Source: Sinorhizobium sp. 8-89
GTDB taxonomy: Bacteria > Pseudomonadota > Alphaproteobacteria > Rhizobiales > Rhizobiaceae
DNA: 64,000 nt
Assembly: GCF_030124325.1 (NCBI RefSeq)
Contig: NZ_JASKLR010000005.1
Span: 186,001 to 250,000, forward strand
Reading direction: 5' to 3'
Position numbers and translations under genes: made by a program. The notes under the pieces are model-generated. The model had not been told where the DNA came from and did not search any database. It saw nothing but the letters and a program-made list of their open reading frames with translations. Of this stretch, positions 17,301-25,750 are shown piece by piece (the first letter of the stretch is position 1; the number at the start of each line of letters is the position of its first letter).

Positions 17301-20300
17301 GCCGACATGGCGCATCTGCACCTGGCTGCGCGTCCAGGCATGGATCAGTTCGTGATTGAATGTTTCCGGGTGGCGATAGCGGTCGATTGCGCGATCGACT
17401 GCTTCGCGGTTCGGCGCTGCGATCGTCCAGAAGATGACGCTCACTTTCTTGCCGGCCGGGACGCGCACGACGCGGCGAAGCGCCATCACCGGATCGAGCG
17501 TGAAGCCGTCGGTTCCCGAAAGCGCCACGCCGGGATCGAAGGCGGCGGCTTCCGCAAGCGTGCGCCCTTGGCCGATGAAGCGGCGGCGGTCTGTTTCCGC
17601 CTGGGTGTGGCGCTCGCTGCCGGCATTGTCGGTGATGAGGTGTGCGACCTCCATGTCCGGATCGCCGGGGCTGCGCTTGTTGCGCGACACGCGGATAACG
17701 TCGCCCTGGCGGCTGATCTCGGTCCGCAGGAACATCTTCGAGAAGGCGAGATGCGCGCTGTCGGCCTCGTCCGTGGCGAGCACCGGCTCGGCATAGGAGG
17801 TCACTTCGATGAAGCGATCTTCCGTACCGGTGTTGAGCAGGACTACCCGGCGGCCTTCCGCATCATGCTCGGTCGCGACGATGCACTCGACTTCGCTCAT
17901 GAGATCGCCGACGGTCTTGACGAACTCCGCCTTGTCGTCGCCGAAGCGGGTCATGGTCTTTTCGCCTGGCGCGCGGCGCGGTTCGGCCGTCGCCGACCAC
18001 CAGTCGCCGGTGACGGTGTCGCGCAGGAAGATGAACGTGCCCGTCCTGTCTTCGACCGGGTCCGGGTTCCATCGCGTGACTGCTTGGCCGTTCCACCGCG
18101 CATAGCCGGCGCCGGTCGCGGTCAGCATGATCGAATAATGCCCGTTCGACAGGAGGACCGTTTCGCGGTCCTGCGTCAGCGGATCCTCGATGACGCGGAC
18201 TTCCGGTCTGAGGAGATCAGCCTGGCCCTTGCCGAGCGATTCCGGCTCACGCTTGGCGGTCATCACCGGAATGTCGCGCGGCGCCTTCTCCTGCAGCAGC
18301 AGTTCGGCCGCTTCGATCACGGGGTCGGCATGGAACCACTCGCGCAGACGCCCGTTGAACACGACGTTCGCGACGGCCGCGACCGACATGCCGTGATGGT
18401 GCGCATAGTAGTTGCGCACCACGGCGCATTTCTGCCCTTCGGGGACACGCGTCGGCGTGAAATCGACAGCATCGTGGAAACCGTAGGCACCGAGAGCGCC
18501 GACCTCTCTCAGCCGCGCCAGGTTGGCGAGCGCCGACTTCGGATCGTACATGCAGGCGAGAATCGACGCATAGGGCGCAATCACCGCATTCTGGCCAAGG
18601 CCGCGCTTCAGTCCGAGGGTCGGCACTCCGAAGTTCGTGTACTGATAGGTCAGTTCATGGTCGCGCGCGTTGAATGCCGCTTCGGAGATGCCCCACGGTG
18701 TTCCGAGACGGCGGCCGTGGTTGATCTGCTCCTGCACTACCAGATTGTTCGTCTGGTTGAGAATGCCGCCCTGCCGCTCCTGCATGACCAGCGGCGGCAT
18801 CAGATACTCGAACATCGAACCGGACCAGGAGACAAGCGCGCCGCGCGCGCCGATCGGCACGATCGGACGCCCGAGCTTGTACCAGTGCTCCGTCGGCAGA
18901 TCGCCCTTGGCGATCGCAAAAAGGCTCGTCAGGCGCGCTTCGGAGGCGAGAAGATCGTAGCAGGCCTCGTCGAGCTCGTTGGCGTTGACGCGGTAGCCGA
19001 TCGAAAGCAGCCGCCGTTCCGGCCGGAAAAGGAAGCCAAAATCCATCGAGAAGGCGATATCGCGTGCGCGCTCCTTGAGCACGAGGAGACGCTGGCGCAG
19101 CGACTCGATCGCGCCAAGGTCGAAGACGCCGTCGGCGATATGCGCCTCGCAGGTGGACACGAGTGAACCCGCCCACTTCGCCACCTCGGCGCTCTGGCTG
19201 GTGCGGACTTCGTGATCGAGGTTGGCGGCGAGCTTGTGCATGTCGCGTGCAAGCACCGCCAGATTGATCACGCGAATCGACGCGAATTCACGCTCGCGCT
19301 TGATGGCGGCCAATGCGTTCTGGAAGCCGACGATGCGCTCTTCGATCAGGCGGCGCAACGGCCGCACGGTCTTGCGGTCATCGGGCAGCTCCTTCAGCGT
19401 CTCCGAAAGTATGGCGGCAACGTCGCCGATACCGTCGAGACTGCCCTGGACATGGGCGGAAGGTGCCTCGGCCCATTCCCGGCACATGGACGACACCGCG
19501 ATCAGATGGCCGGCAAGATTGCCGCTGTCGACCGACGAGACATAGCGCGGCTCCATCGTTTCGAGCGATCTCGTCCGGTACCAGTTGAAGAGATGGCCGC
19601 GGAATTTCGGCATTCGGTCGATTGTGGCGATCGTCTGCTCGAGCCGCGTGATCGTGTCTTCGAAACCGATCCAGCCAAAATCGCGGGCCGACATCACCGA
19701 CAGGAGATAGACGCCGATATTGGTGGGCGAGGTGCGCTCCGCCAGCACCGGCTGCGGCGTTTCCTGGAAATTGTCCGGCGGCAGGAAGTTCTGCTCGGCC
19801 GTCACGAAGGTCTCGAAATAGCGCCAGGTGCGCCGGGCGATCTTGCGCATCTCATCGATCGCTTCATCCGAAACGACCAGCTGGTCCTCGGTTTCGGCCG
19901 ACTGGCTGACAAACCAGGCAACGGCGGGCGAAACCGCCCAAAGGAGCGCGAAGGGGATGCCGATGAAGGGCAGTCCGGTATCGGATACCGCGGCGAGTGC
20001 CAACGAAACGACGGACAGAGCCGGCGCGGTCCACATCGCGCGGAAATAATCTCCGATCGAGCCGTGCCCGGCGCTCTGAACCTGCGCGGCGGTGCGCCAC
20101 TCAAGCATCAGCTTGCGGCTGACGAAGGTGCGATAAACCGAACGAACGATTGCATCCGCCATCATCGCCGCGTTGTGGGCGATGAAGACGATGCGCAGCG
20201 CGACCTGGGCGTTGGCGGCGCGAATTTCCGAGAGCACCGTATGCAGATGCGCCCGTGCGACGATGTCGTTGCGCCGCGGCATCAGGCCAGAGATCAGTGA

Positions 20301-22958
20301 GAGCGTCGGCGCCACGAACAAGCTGAAGATCAGCACGATCTGCCAGATCAGCGCCTCGGTCGGCTCCATGTAGTACCAGCCCATGACCGAGGCGACGAGC
20401 CACGCAACGGGAATGAGCGACCGGCGCAGGTTGTCGTACATCTTCCAGCGGCCGAGCATCGACAGGCCGTTCGCCGGATTGAAGATATAAGGCAGGAGCT
20501 GCCAGTCGCCGCGCGCCCAGCGATGCTGGCGCGACATTTCCACCTCGTAGCGGGTCGGGAAATCCTCGACGAGCTCAACGTCGGTGACGAGCGCGCAGCG
20601 CGCATAGGAGCCTTCGAGCAGGTCGTGGCTGAGCACGGCGTTTTCTTCGATCCTGCCCTTGAGGGCCGCCTCGAAGGCGTCGACATGGTAGAGACCCTTC
20701 CCGGTGAAACTGCCTTCGCCGACGATATCCTGATAGACGTCGGAGACCGTGAAGACGTAGGGATCGATGCCGCGATTGATCGTGAAGATGCGCTGGAAGG
20801 CGGATGCCTCGCTGCCGGTGGTGAGCGAGGGCGTCACACGCGGCTGCAGCAGGCTGTAGCCGGTGAGCACTTCCTGCTTCACGGTGTTCACGACCGGCCG
20901 GTTGATCGGGTGATAGAGCTTGCCGACCAGCTTCGTCACCGCGTCGCGCATCAGGCGCGTGTCGGAATCGAGCGTCATCACGTACTGGACGCCGTCCGGA
21001 ACCATGTTGGCGCCCTGGAGGAACGAGGTGTCGCGATCCCCGCGCAGAAGAAGGTTGAGCTCGTGGAGCTTGCCGCGCTTGCGCTCCCAGCCCATCCAGA
21101 CACCCTCGGCCTCGTTCAAGAGCCGGCGGCGGTGCAGCAGGAAGAAGCGGGTCTTGCCGTCATAGGCGTAGCGGGCCGAAAGCGAGGCGATTTCGCGCTT
21201 CGCATATTCGAGGACATCCATATCCGCGGGCGTTTCCTCGAATTTGCTGTCGGCCCAGTCGCTGAGCAGAGCGAAATAGATTTCACCGCGCGGGTTGGCG
21301 AGATAGTGGACCTCCAGATTGCGCACCAGTTCATCGACATGGTCACGCTTGGCGATCAGACAGGGGACGACGACGAGCGTGCGCGCATCTTCCGGGATGC
21401 CGTTGATGAACTCGTAGCCGACGAGCCGCGACGGCCGGATAACGAGCGTGACGAGCGTGTTGAACAGCCCCATCGCGCCTTCCGAAGCGGGCAGCGCGAA
21501 GAGCAGCAACATGATCAGTTTGGCACCGCTCGGGATCTCCATCGGGCTGACGAAGGCGTAGACGGCGACCATCGCCAGAATGGTCAGGAGAATGTTTGGT
21601 CCGGCAATCGCGAACCAATCCAGCCTGCGGCCGAAACGGATGATGCGCTGAAGCGGCGACGGCGAATAGCCGATCCTCTTCTCCAGCTCCAGGTGCTGCT
21701 TGCCAACCAGGAAAGAGCCGACATTCGGTTCCTGCAGAGGCGCTTCGACAGCCGCTGCCGCCCTTGATTCCTCGACCATCGCGATCGCGATCTGCGTCAC
21801 TTCATGCTCGCTGTGACCGGAGCGGCGCGCCAGCTTCTCGATTGTGTCGCGGTATTTGTTGCGCGAGCCGAAATCGAGGGCGGCATAATCGGAGCCGTCG
21901 CGAAGCGTCGCGTCGATCTTGCTGACGCTCTCGAACCAGACGGCCCAGTCGGTGTCGTCGATTTCGCGCAGGCTGCGAATGATGTTGCTCATCGTCGCGT
22001 TGCCGGACGAGAGGCGATTCTGTTCGGCGACGAGCGCCTCCTCGACGTCGGTGCCGCGCCTTTCGAGCCTTTCCTCGATCCAGCCGATCACCACGCCAGA
22101 GGTCTGGGAACCGTCGCGCATGCGATAGAGAAGCTGCGCGATGAACGTGTTGTCTGCGGCAAGCGCCTCGGATTCCGCGAGCAGCGTCCGACACCTCTCC
22201 GGATCGTTGAGGCGCACGATCTGGTCAGCGACCTCGTTCGCCTTCTGCCGCATGCCGCGCGAGCGCTCCACGCGGATTGCGATCCGGCGCAGATTTTCGA
22301 TGAGCACGAAACGCAGGATCGACGGCAGCGCCCACAGCTCGCCGATCTTGAAGGTGTCATGCTGCTGAAAGCCCTCGACCATCGCGGTGATGTTTTCCCG
22401 CGACACGGTGCTGTGGGTGTGGGCGACATAGAGCCAGGCCAGCGCCATCGTGCGCGGGATGACGACATCCGACACGGAAAGCGTCGGCAACTGCCGATAG
22501 AATCTGCGCGGAAAATCGCGCCGGACCTCCTGAATCGCCTCCTCGACGACATGGTGGTTGTCGAGCAGCCACTCCGCCGCCGGCGTGATCGACGCGCCGG
22601 CCTCGACGTCGGCCGCCGTCGCGCGATAGACACGGAGGATTTCCTTCTCGTTTTCGCGATGCCGGGCGCGGAAATCGAACGAAAAGAAACCGGGCAGCGA
22701 GGAGGCGCCGTTCAGGGCGAGGTCCTCACCGCATTGCCGAAGGTCTTCGATCGAAAAGTAGGTCGAGCGGATCGAATCGTTATAATCGATTTGTTTCGCT
22801 TCCGGGTCGCGCGGTAAAGTGGACGGCTTGTTCTGAAGGAGCATGGCTGCGGTTTCTGATTCCAACCGGGGTTGAGCGGCCCGGCTTTCGTTGTTCGGCC
22901 GGGTCGATTGCGGCCCTGATGGTTCAAGCTTCGCCGGCGCGTTTTTAGACACGGTCAT
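14346..22958 (-). CDS. ndvB: Cyclic beta-1,2-glucan synthase
   Basis: This giant inner-membrane enzyme has 2870 residues. It starts on UDP-glucose, elongates and cyclises beta-1,2-glucan. The N-terminal half carries membrane segments around 475-530 and a GT84 glycosyltransferase domain with MTLDSDTRL (DxD-type) near 660 and RQHRWARGDW (QxxRW) near 810. The second membrane cluster spans about 850-1040. The C-terminal part resembles GH94 phosphorylases, with GGDWNDGMNRVG near 2565, and is thought to control ring size. The ATG at 22958 is chosen over 22970 because GGGAGGAC sits just before it. No break is seen over 8.6 kb. Confidence 0.97.
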   Translation of the reverse strand: MTVSKNAPAKLEPSGPQSTRPNNESRAAQPRLESETAAMLLQNKPSTLPRDPEAKQIDYNDSIRSTYFSIEDLRQCGEDLALNGASSLPGFFSFDFRARHRENEKEILRVYRATAADVEAGASITPAAEWLLDNHHVVEEAIQEVRRDFPRRFYRQLPTLSVSDVVIPRTMALAWLYVAHTHSTVSRENITAMVEGFQQHDTFKIGELWALPSILRFVLIENLRRIAIRVERSRGMRQKANEVADQIVRLNDPERCRTLLAESEALAADNTFIAQLLYRMRDGSQTSGVVIGWIEERLERRGTDVEEALVAEQNRLSSGNATMSNIIRSLREIDDTDWAVWFESVSKIDATLRDGSDYAALDFGSRNKYRDTIEKLARRSGHSEHEVTQIAIAMVEESRAAAAVEAPLQEPNVGSFLVGKQHLELEKRIGYSPSPLQRIIRFGRRLDWFAIAGPNILLTILAMVAVYAFVSPMEIPSGAKLIMLLLFALPASEGAMGLFNTLVTLVIRPSRLVGYEFINGIPEDARTLVVVPCLIAKRDHVDELVRNLEVHYLANPRGEIYFALLSDWADSKFEETPADMDVLEYAKREIASLSARYAYDGKTRFFLLHRRRLLNEAEGVWMGWERKRGKLHELNLLLRGDRDTSFLQGANMVPDGVQYVMTLDSDTRLMRDAVTKLVGKLYHPINRPVVNTVKQEVLTGYSLLQPRVTPSLTTGSEASAFQRIFTINRGIDPYVFTVSDVYQDIVGEGSFTGKGLYHVDAFEAALKGRIEENAVLSHDLLEGSYARCALVTDVELVEDFPTRYEVEMSRQHRWARGDWQLLPYIFNPANGLSMLGRWKMYDNLRRSLIPVAWLVASVMGWYYMEPTEALIWQIVLIFSLFVAPTLSLISGLMPRRNDIVARAHLHTVLSEIRAANAQVALRIVFIAHNAAMMADAIVRSVYRTFVSRKLMLEWRTAAQVQSAGHGSIGDYFRAMWTAPALSVVSLALAAVSDTGLPFIGIPFALLWAVSPAVAWFVSQSAETEDQLVVSDEAIDEMRKIARRTWRYFETFVTAEQNFLPPDNFQETPQPVLAERTSPTNIGVYLLSVMSARDFGWIGFEDTITRLEQTIATIDRMPKFRGHLFNWYRTRSLETMEPRYVSSVDSGNLAGHLIAVSSMCREWAEAPSAHVQGSLDGIGDVAAILSETLKELPDDRKTVRPLRRLIEERIVGFQNALAAIKREREFASIRVINLAVLARDMHKLAANLDHEVRTSQSAEVAKWAGSLVSTCEAHIADGVFDLGAIESLRQRLLVLKERARDIAFSMDFGFLFRPERRLLSIGYRVNANELDEACYDLLASEARLTSLFAIAKGDLPTEHWYKLGRPIVPIGARGALVSWSGSMFEYLMPPLVMQERQGGILNQTNNLVVQEQINHGRRLGTPWGISEAAFNARDHELTYQYTNFGVPTLGLKRGLGQNAVIAPYASILACMYDPKSALANLARLREVGALGAYGFHDAVDFTPTRVPEGQKCAVVRNYYAHHHGMSVAAVANVVFNGRLREWFHADPVIEAAELLLQEKAPRDIPVMTAKREPESLGKGQADLLRPEVRVIEDPLTQDRETVLLSNGHYSIMLTATGAGYARWNGQAVTRWNPDPVEDRTGTFIFLRDTVTGDWWSATAEPRRAPGEKTMTRFGDDKAEFVKTVGDLMSEVECIVATEHDAEGRRVVLLNTGTEDRFIEVTSYAEPVLATDEADSAHLAFSKMFLRTEISRQGDVIRVSRNKRSPGDPDMEVAHLITDNAGSERHTQAETDRRRFIGQGRTLAEAAAFDPGVALSGTDGFTLDPVMALRRVVRVPAGKKVSVIFWTIAAPNREAVDRAIDRYRHPETFNHELIHAWTRSQVQMRHVGVTSQEAASFQMLGRYLVYPDMHLRSDTATLKAGLASQSALWPLAISGDFPIFCLRINDDGDLGIAREALRAQEYLRARGITADLVVINERASSYAQDLQHTLDSMCENLRLRGLSDGPRQHIFAVRRDLMETETWSTLLSASRAVFHARNGTISDQIARATALYAKPAAKTVEGKQRLLPVIEEAGEPAAAEISGDGLEFWNGFGGFADEGREYVVRLRGGEATPHPWINVISNQQFGFHVSAEGAAFSWSRNSRDYQLTPWTNDAVVNRPGEAIFVRDMESGSILTPYAALSRRKSVVFEARHGLGYSSFASTQDELEIEAVHTVHATLPARLVRLSIRNRGASARQLRIYGYAEWVLGNNRGRTAPFVLSEWHDGAQALVATNPYSIDYAGRSAFLAIDARVDSFTVSRREFLGQAGGILAPRAVIAGAALTGFTEADGDACAALSTDLVIEPGAERQVTLYLGDADNGEQVQSMVTELRATAFDTTLKAAKAFWSEFTGVVKVETPDRAFNHMVNHWLPYQSLGCRIMARSAFYQASGAYGFRDQLQDTLAFLVHRPELARGQILNAASRQFVEGDVQHWWLPGTGAGVRTMISDDVVWLAYAVAHYCAVTGSSDILAEKAPFIVGPALEEGEHDSFYTPEIADETADIYEHCARALDLAIRRTGANGLPLILGGDWNDGMNRVGIAGEGTSVWLGWFLAGALRAFLPHARERKDKPRATLWEAHLEMLKEALDGAGWDGDYYRRGYYDDGTPLGSARNGECRIDSIAQSWSALSGEGEADRSKYAMDAVMAELVDPEKRIVRLFTPPLEKTKQDPGYIKAYPPGVRENGGQYTHAATWVVLAFAAQGRAEEAWRTFQMLNPVSHALSRDDAEHYRVEPYVVAADVYGEGELAGRGGWTWYTGSAGWLYRAGVEGILGIRQKGKKLVIRPVLPAEWTGYSAEVKVNGATHRISVRRDEKTGEPIVSVNNSVTKNAHEGILL

Positions 22959-23332
22959 GTGTCCTCCCATCCGCCGTCATCCTCCCGAAGCCGGGAAAGC
23001 GCCGGAAACAGGCGCCGCCTGGGATTTGGGCATCGGAGATCGCAAAGCCGGCGGCGCGTTGGATTTCACGGCCGCGTGATGCATGAAAGTGGCATTTTTT
23101 AGCCGCAGTGTCAGCAGCTTGCAAGGATTGCGAGCGCAGCTTCGGACGAATTGAGCAAGTCCGGAACGGAAGAAAGCGGGCCATTGCGCGCACTCCCGCC
23201 GGTTCGTTGAACGTTCGTGTCAAATCAGCCCCTTCCTGGTGTGTTGCAGCATGACATGTGTTGCAGCATGGCGGCACGAAACATGGCGCAGTGGCCAAAG
23301 GTCTGCTTCAGGCGGTCCGCAGCGGCTCGAAC
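22959..23332. other. ndvB upstream region with a 13-bp tandem repeat
   Basis: This 374-base gap lies between the ndvB start and the 3' end of the LysR gene, both on the minus strand, so the ndvB promoter must be here. GTGTTGCAGCATG occurs twice, at 23241-23253 and 23258-23270 (period 17). I find no convincing small gene. Confidence 0.5.
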
Positions 23333-24226
23333 TCAACCGACCTGTTCGGTGATCCATTCCCTGAAGGCGAGGCTGATCGGGTTCTCACGCTTGCCCTCCG
23401 GAATGGCGAGATAATAGCTGTTTTCGGTCTGCATAGGTCGGTCGAGAACGATCCGCAGCGTGCCTGCGGCGAGTTCCTGCTCGATCAGATAGCGAGGCAA
23501 AAGGGCAAAACCGAGACCTGCGGTTGCCGCCTCGATGACCATCGAGAACTGGTCGAACCGGTTGCCCCGATAGGCGCCATGCCCGTCCATCCCGTTCGCC
23601 TCAAACCACTGCGCCCAGAGCTTGGGACGCGTGGCGAGGTGGAGAAGCGGTCCACCGCCGATATCCTCCGGCGTTTCGACCGGATTGGCCTTGAGCAGCG
23701 TTGGACTGGCGGCCGGAACGATGACTTCGCTGCAGAGATAGCTGCAGGTTGCCCGCGCCCAGACGGGCTGGCCGTAGTGGATCGCCAGATCGAAATTCTG
23801 CTCGTCGAAATCGAACGGCGCCGAGCGAGAGGCAATATTGAGAACGGTGCCCGGATGGCGCCTCAGGAAATCGGGAAGCCGCGGCACCAGCCAGCGGCTG
23901 CCGAAGGTCGGCAGCGATGCGATGGAGAGAGTGGAGTCGGCGCGCGCCGAAGCCATAGCGCGCACCATAAGCTCCTCGGTCTGGTGCAGCAGCCGGCGGA
24001 CTTCCGGCAGAAACTTCTGCCCGGCTTCGGAAAGGATGACCCGCTGGCGTACTCGCTCGAAAAGCAGGACGCCGAGTTGGGTTTCGAGATCCTTGATCTG
24101 CCTGCTGACGGCGCTTTGCGTGAGGTTGAGCTCGGCTGCGGCCTGAGTGAAGCTGCCGTGCCGCGCGGCGCATTCGAAGGCCTGCAGCGTCGTCACGTCA
24201 GGAACCAGTCGTCGGCTTAACTTCAT
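23333..24226 (-). CDS. LysR-family transcriptional regulator (GcvA-like)
   Basis: The product has 297 residues with an N-terminal HTH (AFECAARHGSFTQAAAELNL, TQSAVSRQIKDLE at about 18-51). A LysR substrate-binding domain follows, with segments such as STLSIASLPTFGSRWLVPRL typical of the GcvA subgroup. It is transcribed divergently from hglS with 113 bases between start codons, the classical layout for a LysR activator of the neighbouring operon. I infer that it controls the aminoadipate/lysine genes, perhaps in response to 2-oxoadipate or aminoadipate; the sequence does not show the ligand. Confidence 0.9.
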   Translation of the reverse strand: MKLSRRLVPDVTTLQAFECAARHGSFTQAAAELNLTQSAVSRQIKDLETQLGVLLFERVRQRVILSEAGQKFLPEVRRLLHQTEELMVRAMASARADSTLSIASLPTFGSRWLVPRLPDFLRRHPGTVLNIASRSAPFDFDEQNFDLAIHYGQPVWARATCSYLCSEVIVPAASPTLLKANPVETPEDIGGGPLLHLATRPKLWAQWFEANGMDGHGAYRGNRFDQFSMVIEAATAGLGFALLPRYLIEQELAAGTLRIVLDRPMQTENSYYLAIPEGKRENPISLAFREWITEQVG

Positions 24227-24339
24227 TCCAGCCTCGCATCAACATAGTCAGAAGCAGCGCGATCCAAGGCTGCGTTGCTCGGATATGATCAGAAATAAGA
24301 ATGACCTTGTCCTTCACCCTTAGCGCGAGGCGAGCCACA

Positions 24340-25740
24340 GTGAAAGAGAATAGTTTCGTATCCGCCGACGAGATCCGTTCGGCCTTCTCCGCTGCCATGT
24401 CGGTCATGTACCGTGAAGAGGTTCCTGCCTACGGCACGCTGATGGAACTGGTGGCCAAGGTCAATGCCAACACGCTGGCGGCGGACGCGACCTTGAAGGA
24501 TCGCCTCGAAGCGACCGACTCGCTTGACCGCATCTCGGAGGAACGCCACGGGGCGATCCGTCTCGGCACCCCGGCCGAGCTCTCGATGATGCGCCGCGTC
24601 TTTGCCGTCATGGGCATGTATCCGGTCGGCTACTACGATCTTTCGACCGCCGGCGTGCCGGTGCATTCCACCGCGTTCCGGCCGGTCGGCGACGCGGCGC
24701 TGAAGCGCAATCCCTTCCGCGTCTTCACCTCGCTCCTGAGGCTGGACCTGATCGCCGACGAGGCCCTTCGCGCCGAGGCGGAAGCGATCCTCCGCGAACG
24801 CCGGATCTTCACGGCAGGCGCGATCGAGCTCACCGAGAAGGCGGAGCGCGACGGCGGACTCGACAAGGCGGATGCGGAACGCTTCGTCGCCGAAGTGCTC
24901 GAGACCTTCCGCTGGCATGACAGGGCCAATGTCAGCGCCGACATGTACAAGCGACTGCATGACGCGCACCGGCTGATCGCTGATGTCGTCTCCTTCAAGG
25001 GGCCGCACATCAACCACCTGACGCCGCGCACGCTCGACATCGACAAGGTCCAGGCGCTGATGCCCGAATACGGCATCGCCCCCAAGGCCGTCGTCGAAGG
25101 TCCGCCGACACGCAAATGCCCGATCCTGCTACGCCAGACGTCGTTCAAGGCCCTGGAAGAGCCCGTCTCCTTCCGCAACGCCGACGGTAGCTGGAAGCCG
25201 GGCTCGCACACGGCCCGTTTCGGCGAGATCGAACAGCGCGGCATAGCGCTGACACCGAAGGGACGAGGCCTTTACGACCGGCTGCTCGATGAATCACGCA
25301 GGATCGTGCGGCCCGCCGCCGACGGCTCCAATGCGAAGCAGTACGAAGCGGCCCTCGCCCAGGCATTCGAAGCCTTCCCGGACGGCTGGGCTGAGATCCG
25401 TGAGGCGGGGCTCGGCTATTTCAGCTATTCTTTGACGGAAAGGGGCCGACGGACAAAACTCACCGGCAGGCGTGACCTGGATTCGCTGATCACCGACGGC
25501 CTCGTTGAGTTCGATCCGATCGTCTACGAGGACTTCCTTCCGGTCAGCGCCGCCGGTATCTTCCAGTCGAACCTCGGCGACGGCGCCCAGCAGGAGTTTG
25601 TCGCAAGCCCGAACCAGAAGCGCTTCGAGACCGATCTGGGTGTCGCCGTTCTCAACGAATTCGACCACTATGCCGGTATCGAACAGGCATCGATCGAAAA
25701 CTGCCTTCGGACCCTGAGCGCGGCAATGGCAGCGGAATGA
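24340..25740 (+). CDS. hglS: 2-oxoadipate dioxygenase/decarboxylase (DUF1338, HglS-like)
   Basis: The product has 466 residues from the GTG at 24340, with GAGGCGAG upstream. The open frame also has an ATG at 24301 with a weak site. The whole protein is a DUF1338 (VOC-fold) enzyme. HglS, characterised in Pseudomonas putida lysine catabolism, converts 2-oxoadipate to D-2-hydroxyglutarate with Fe(II). With the GTG start, His70, Arg74 and His226 fall at the positions I recall for the HglS metal and substrate ligands, and Glu296 is a near match, which also supports this start. The next gene encodes a D-2-hydroxyglutarate dehydrogenase-like protein, the following pathway step. Confidence 0.88.
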   Translation: MKENSFVSADEIRSAFSAAMSVMYREEVPAYGTLMELVAKVNANTLAADATLKDRLEATDSLDRISEERHGAIRLGTPAELSMMRRVFAVMGMYPVGYYDLSTAGVPVHSTAFRPVGDAALKRNPFRVFTSLLRLDLIADEALRAEAEAILRERRIFTAGAIELTEKAERDGGLDKADAERFVAEVLETFRWHDRANVSADMYKRLHDAHRLIADVVSFKGPHINHLTPRTLDIDKVQALMPEYGIAPKAVVEGPPTRKCPILLRQTSFKALEEPVSFRNADGSWKPGSHTARFGEIEQRGIALTPKGRGLYDRLLDESRRIVRPAADGSNAKQYEAALAQAFEAFPDGWAEIREAGLGYFSYSLTERGRRTKLTGRRDLDSLITDGLVEFDPIVYEDFLPVSAAGIFQSNLGDGAQQEFVASPNQKRFETDLGVAVLNEFDHYAGIEQASIENCLRTLSAAMAAE

Positions 25741-25750
25741 TACGCCAGCA

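Noticed and set aside
16581-19166. 861-codon open frame on the plus strand, antisense to ndvB
   Set aside because: It is one of many long antisense frames opposite ndvB. Its translation is R/H/D-rich with no recognisable domain, and the minus-strand NdvB sequence is fully conserved. GC-rich codon bias explains it.
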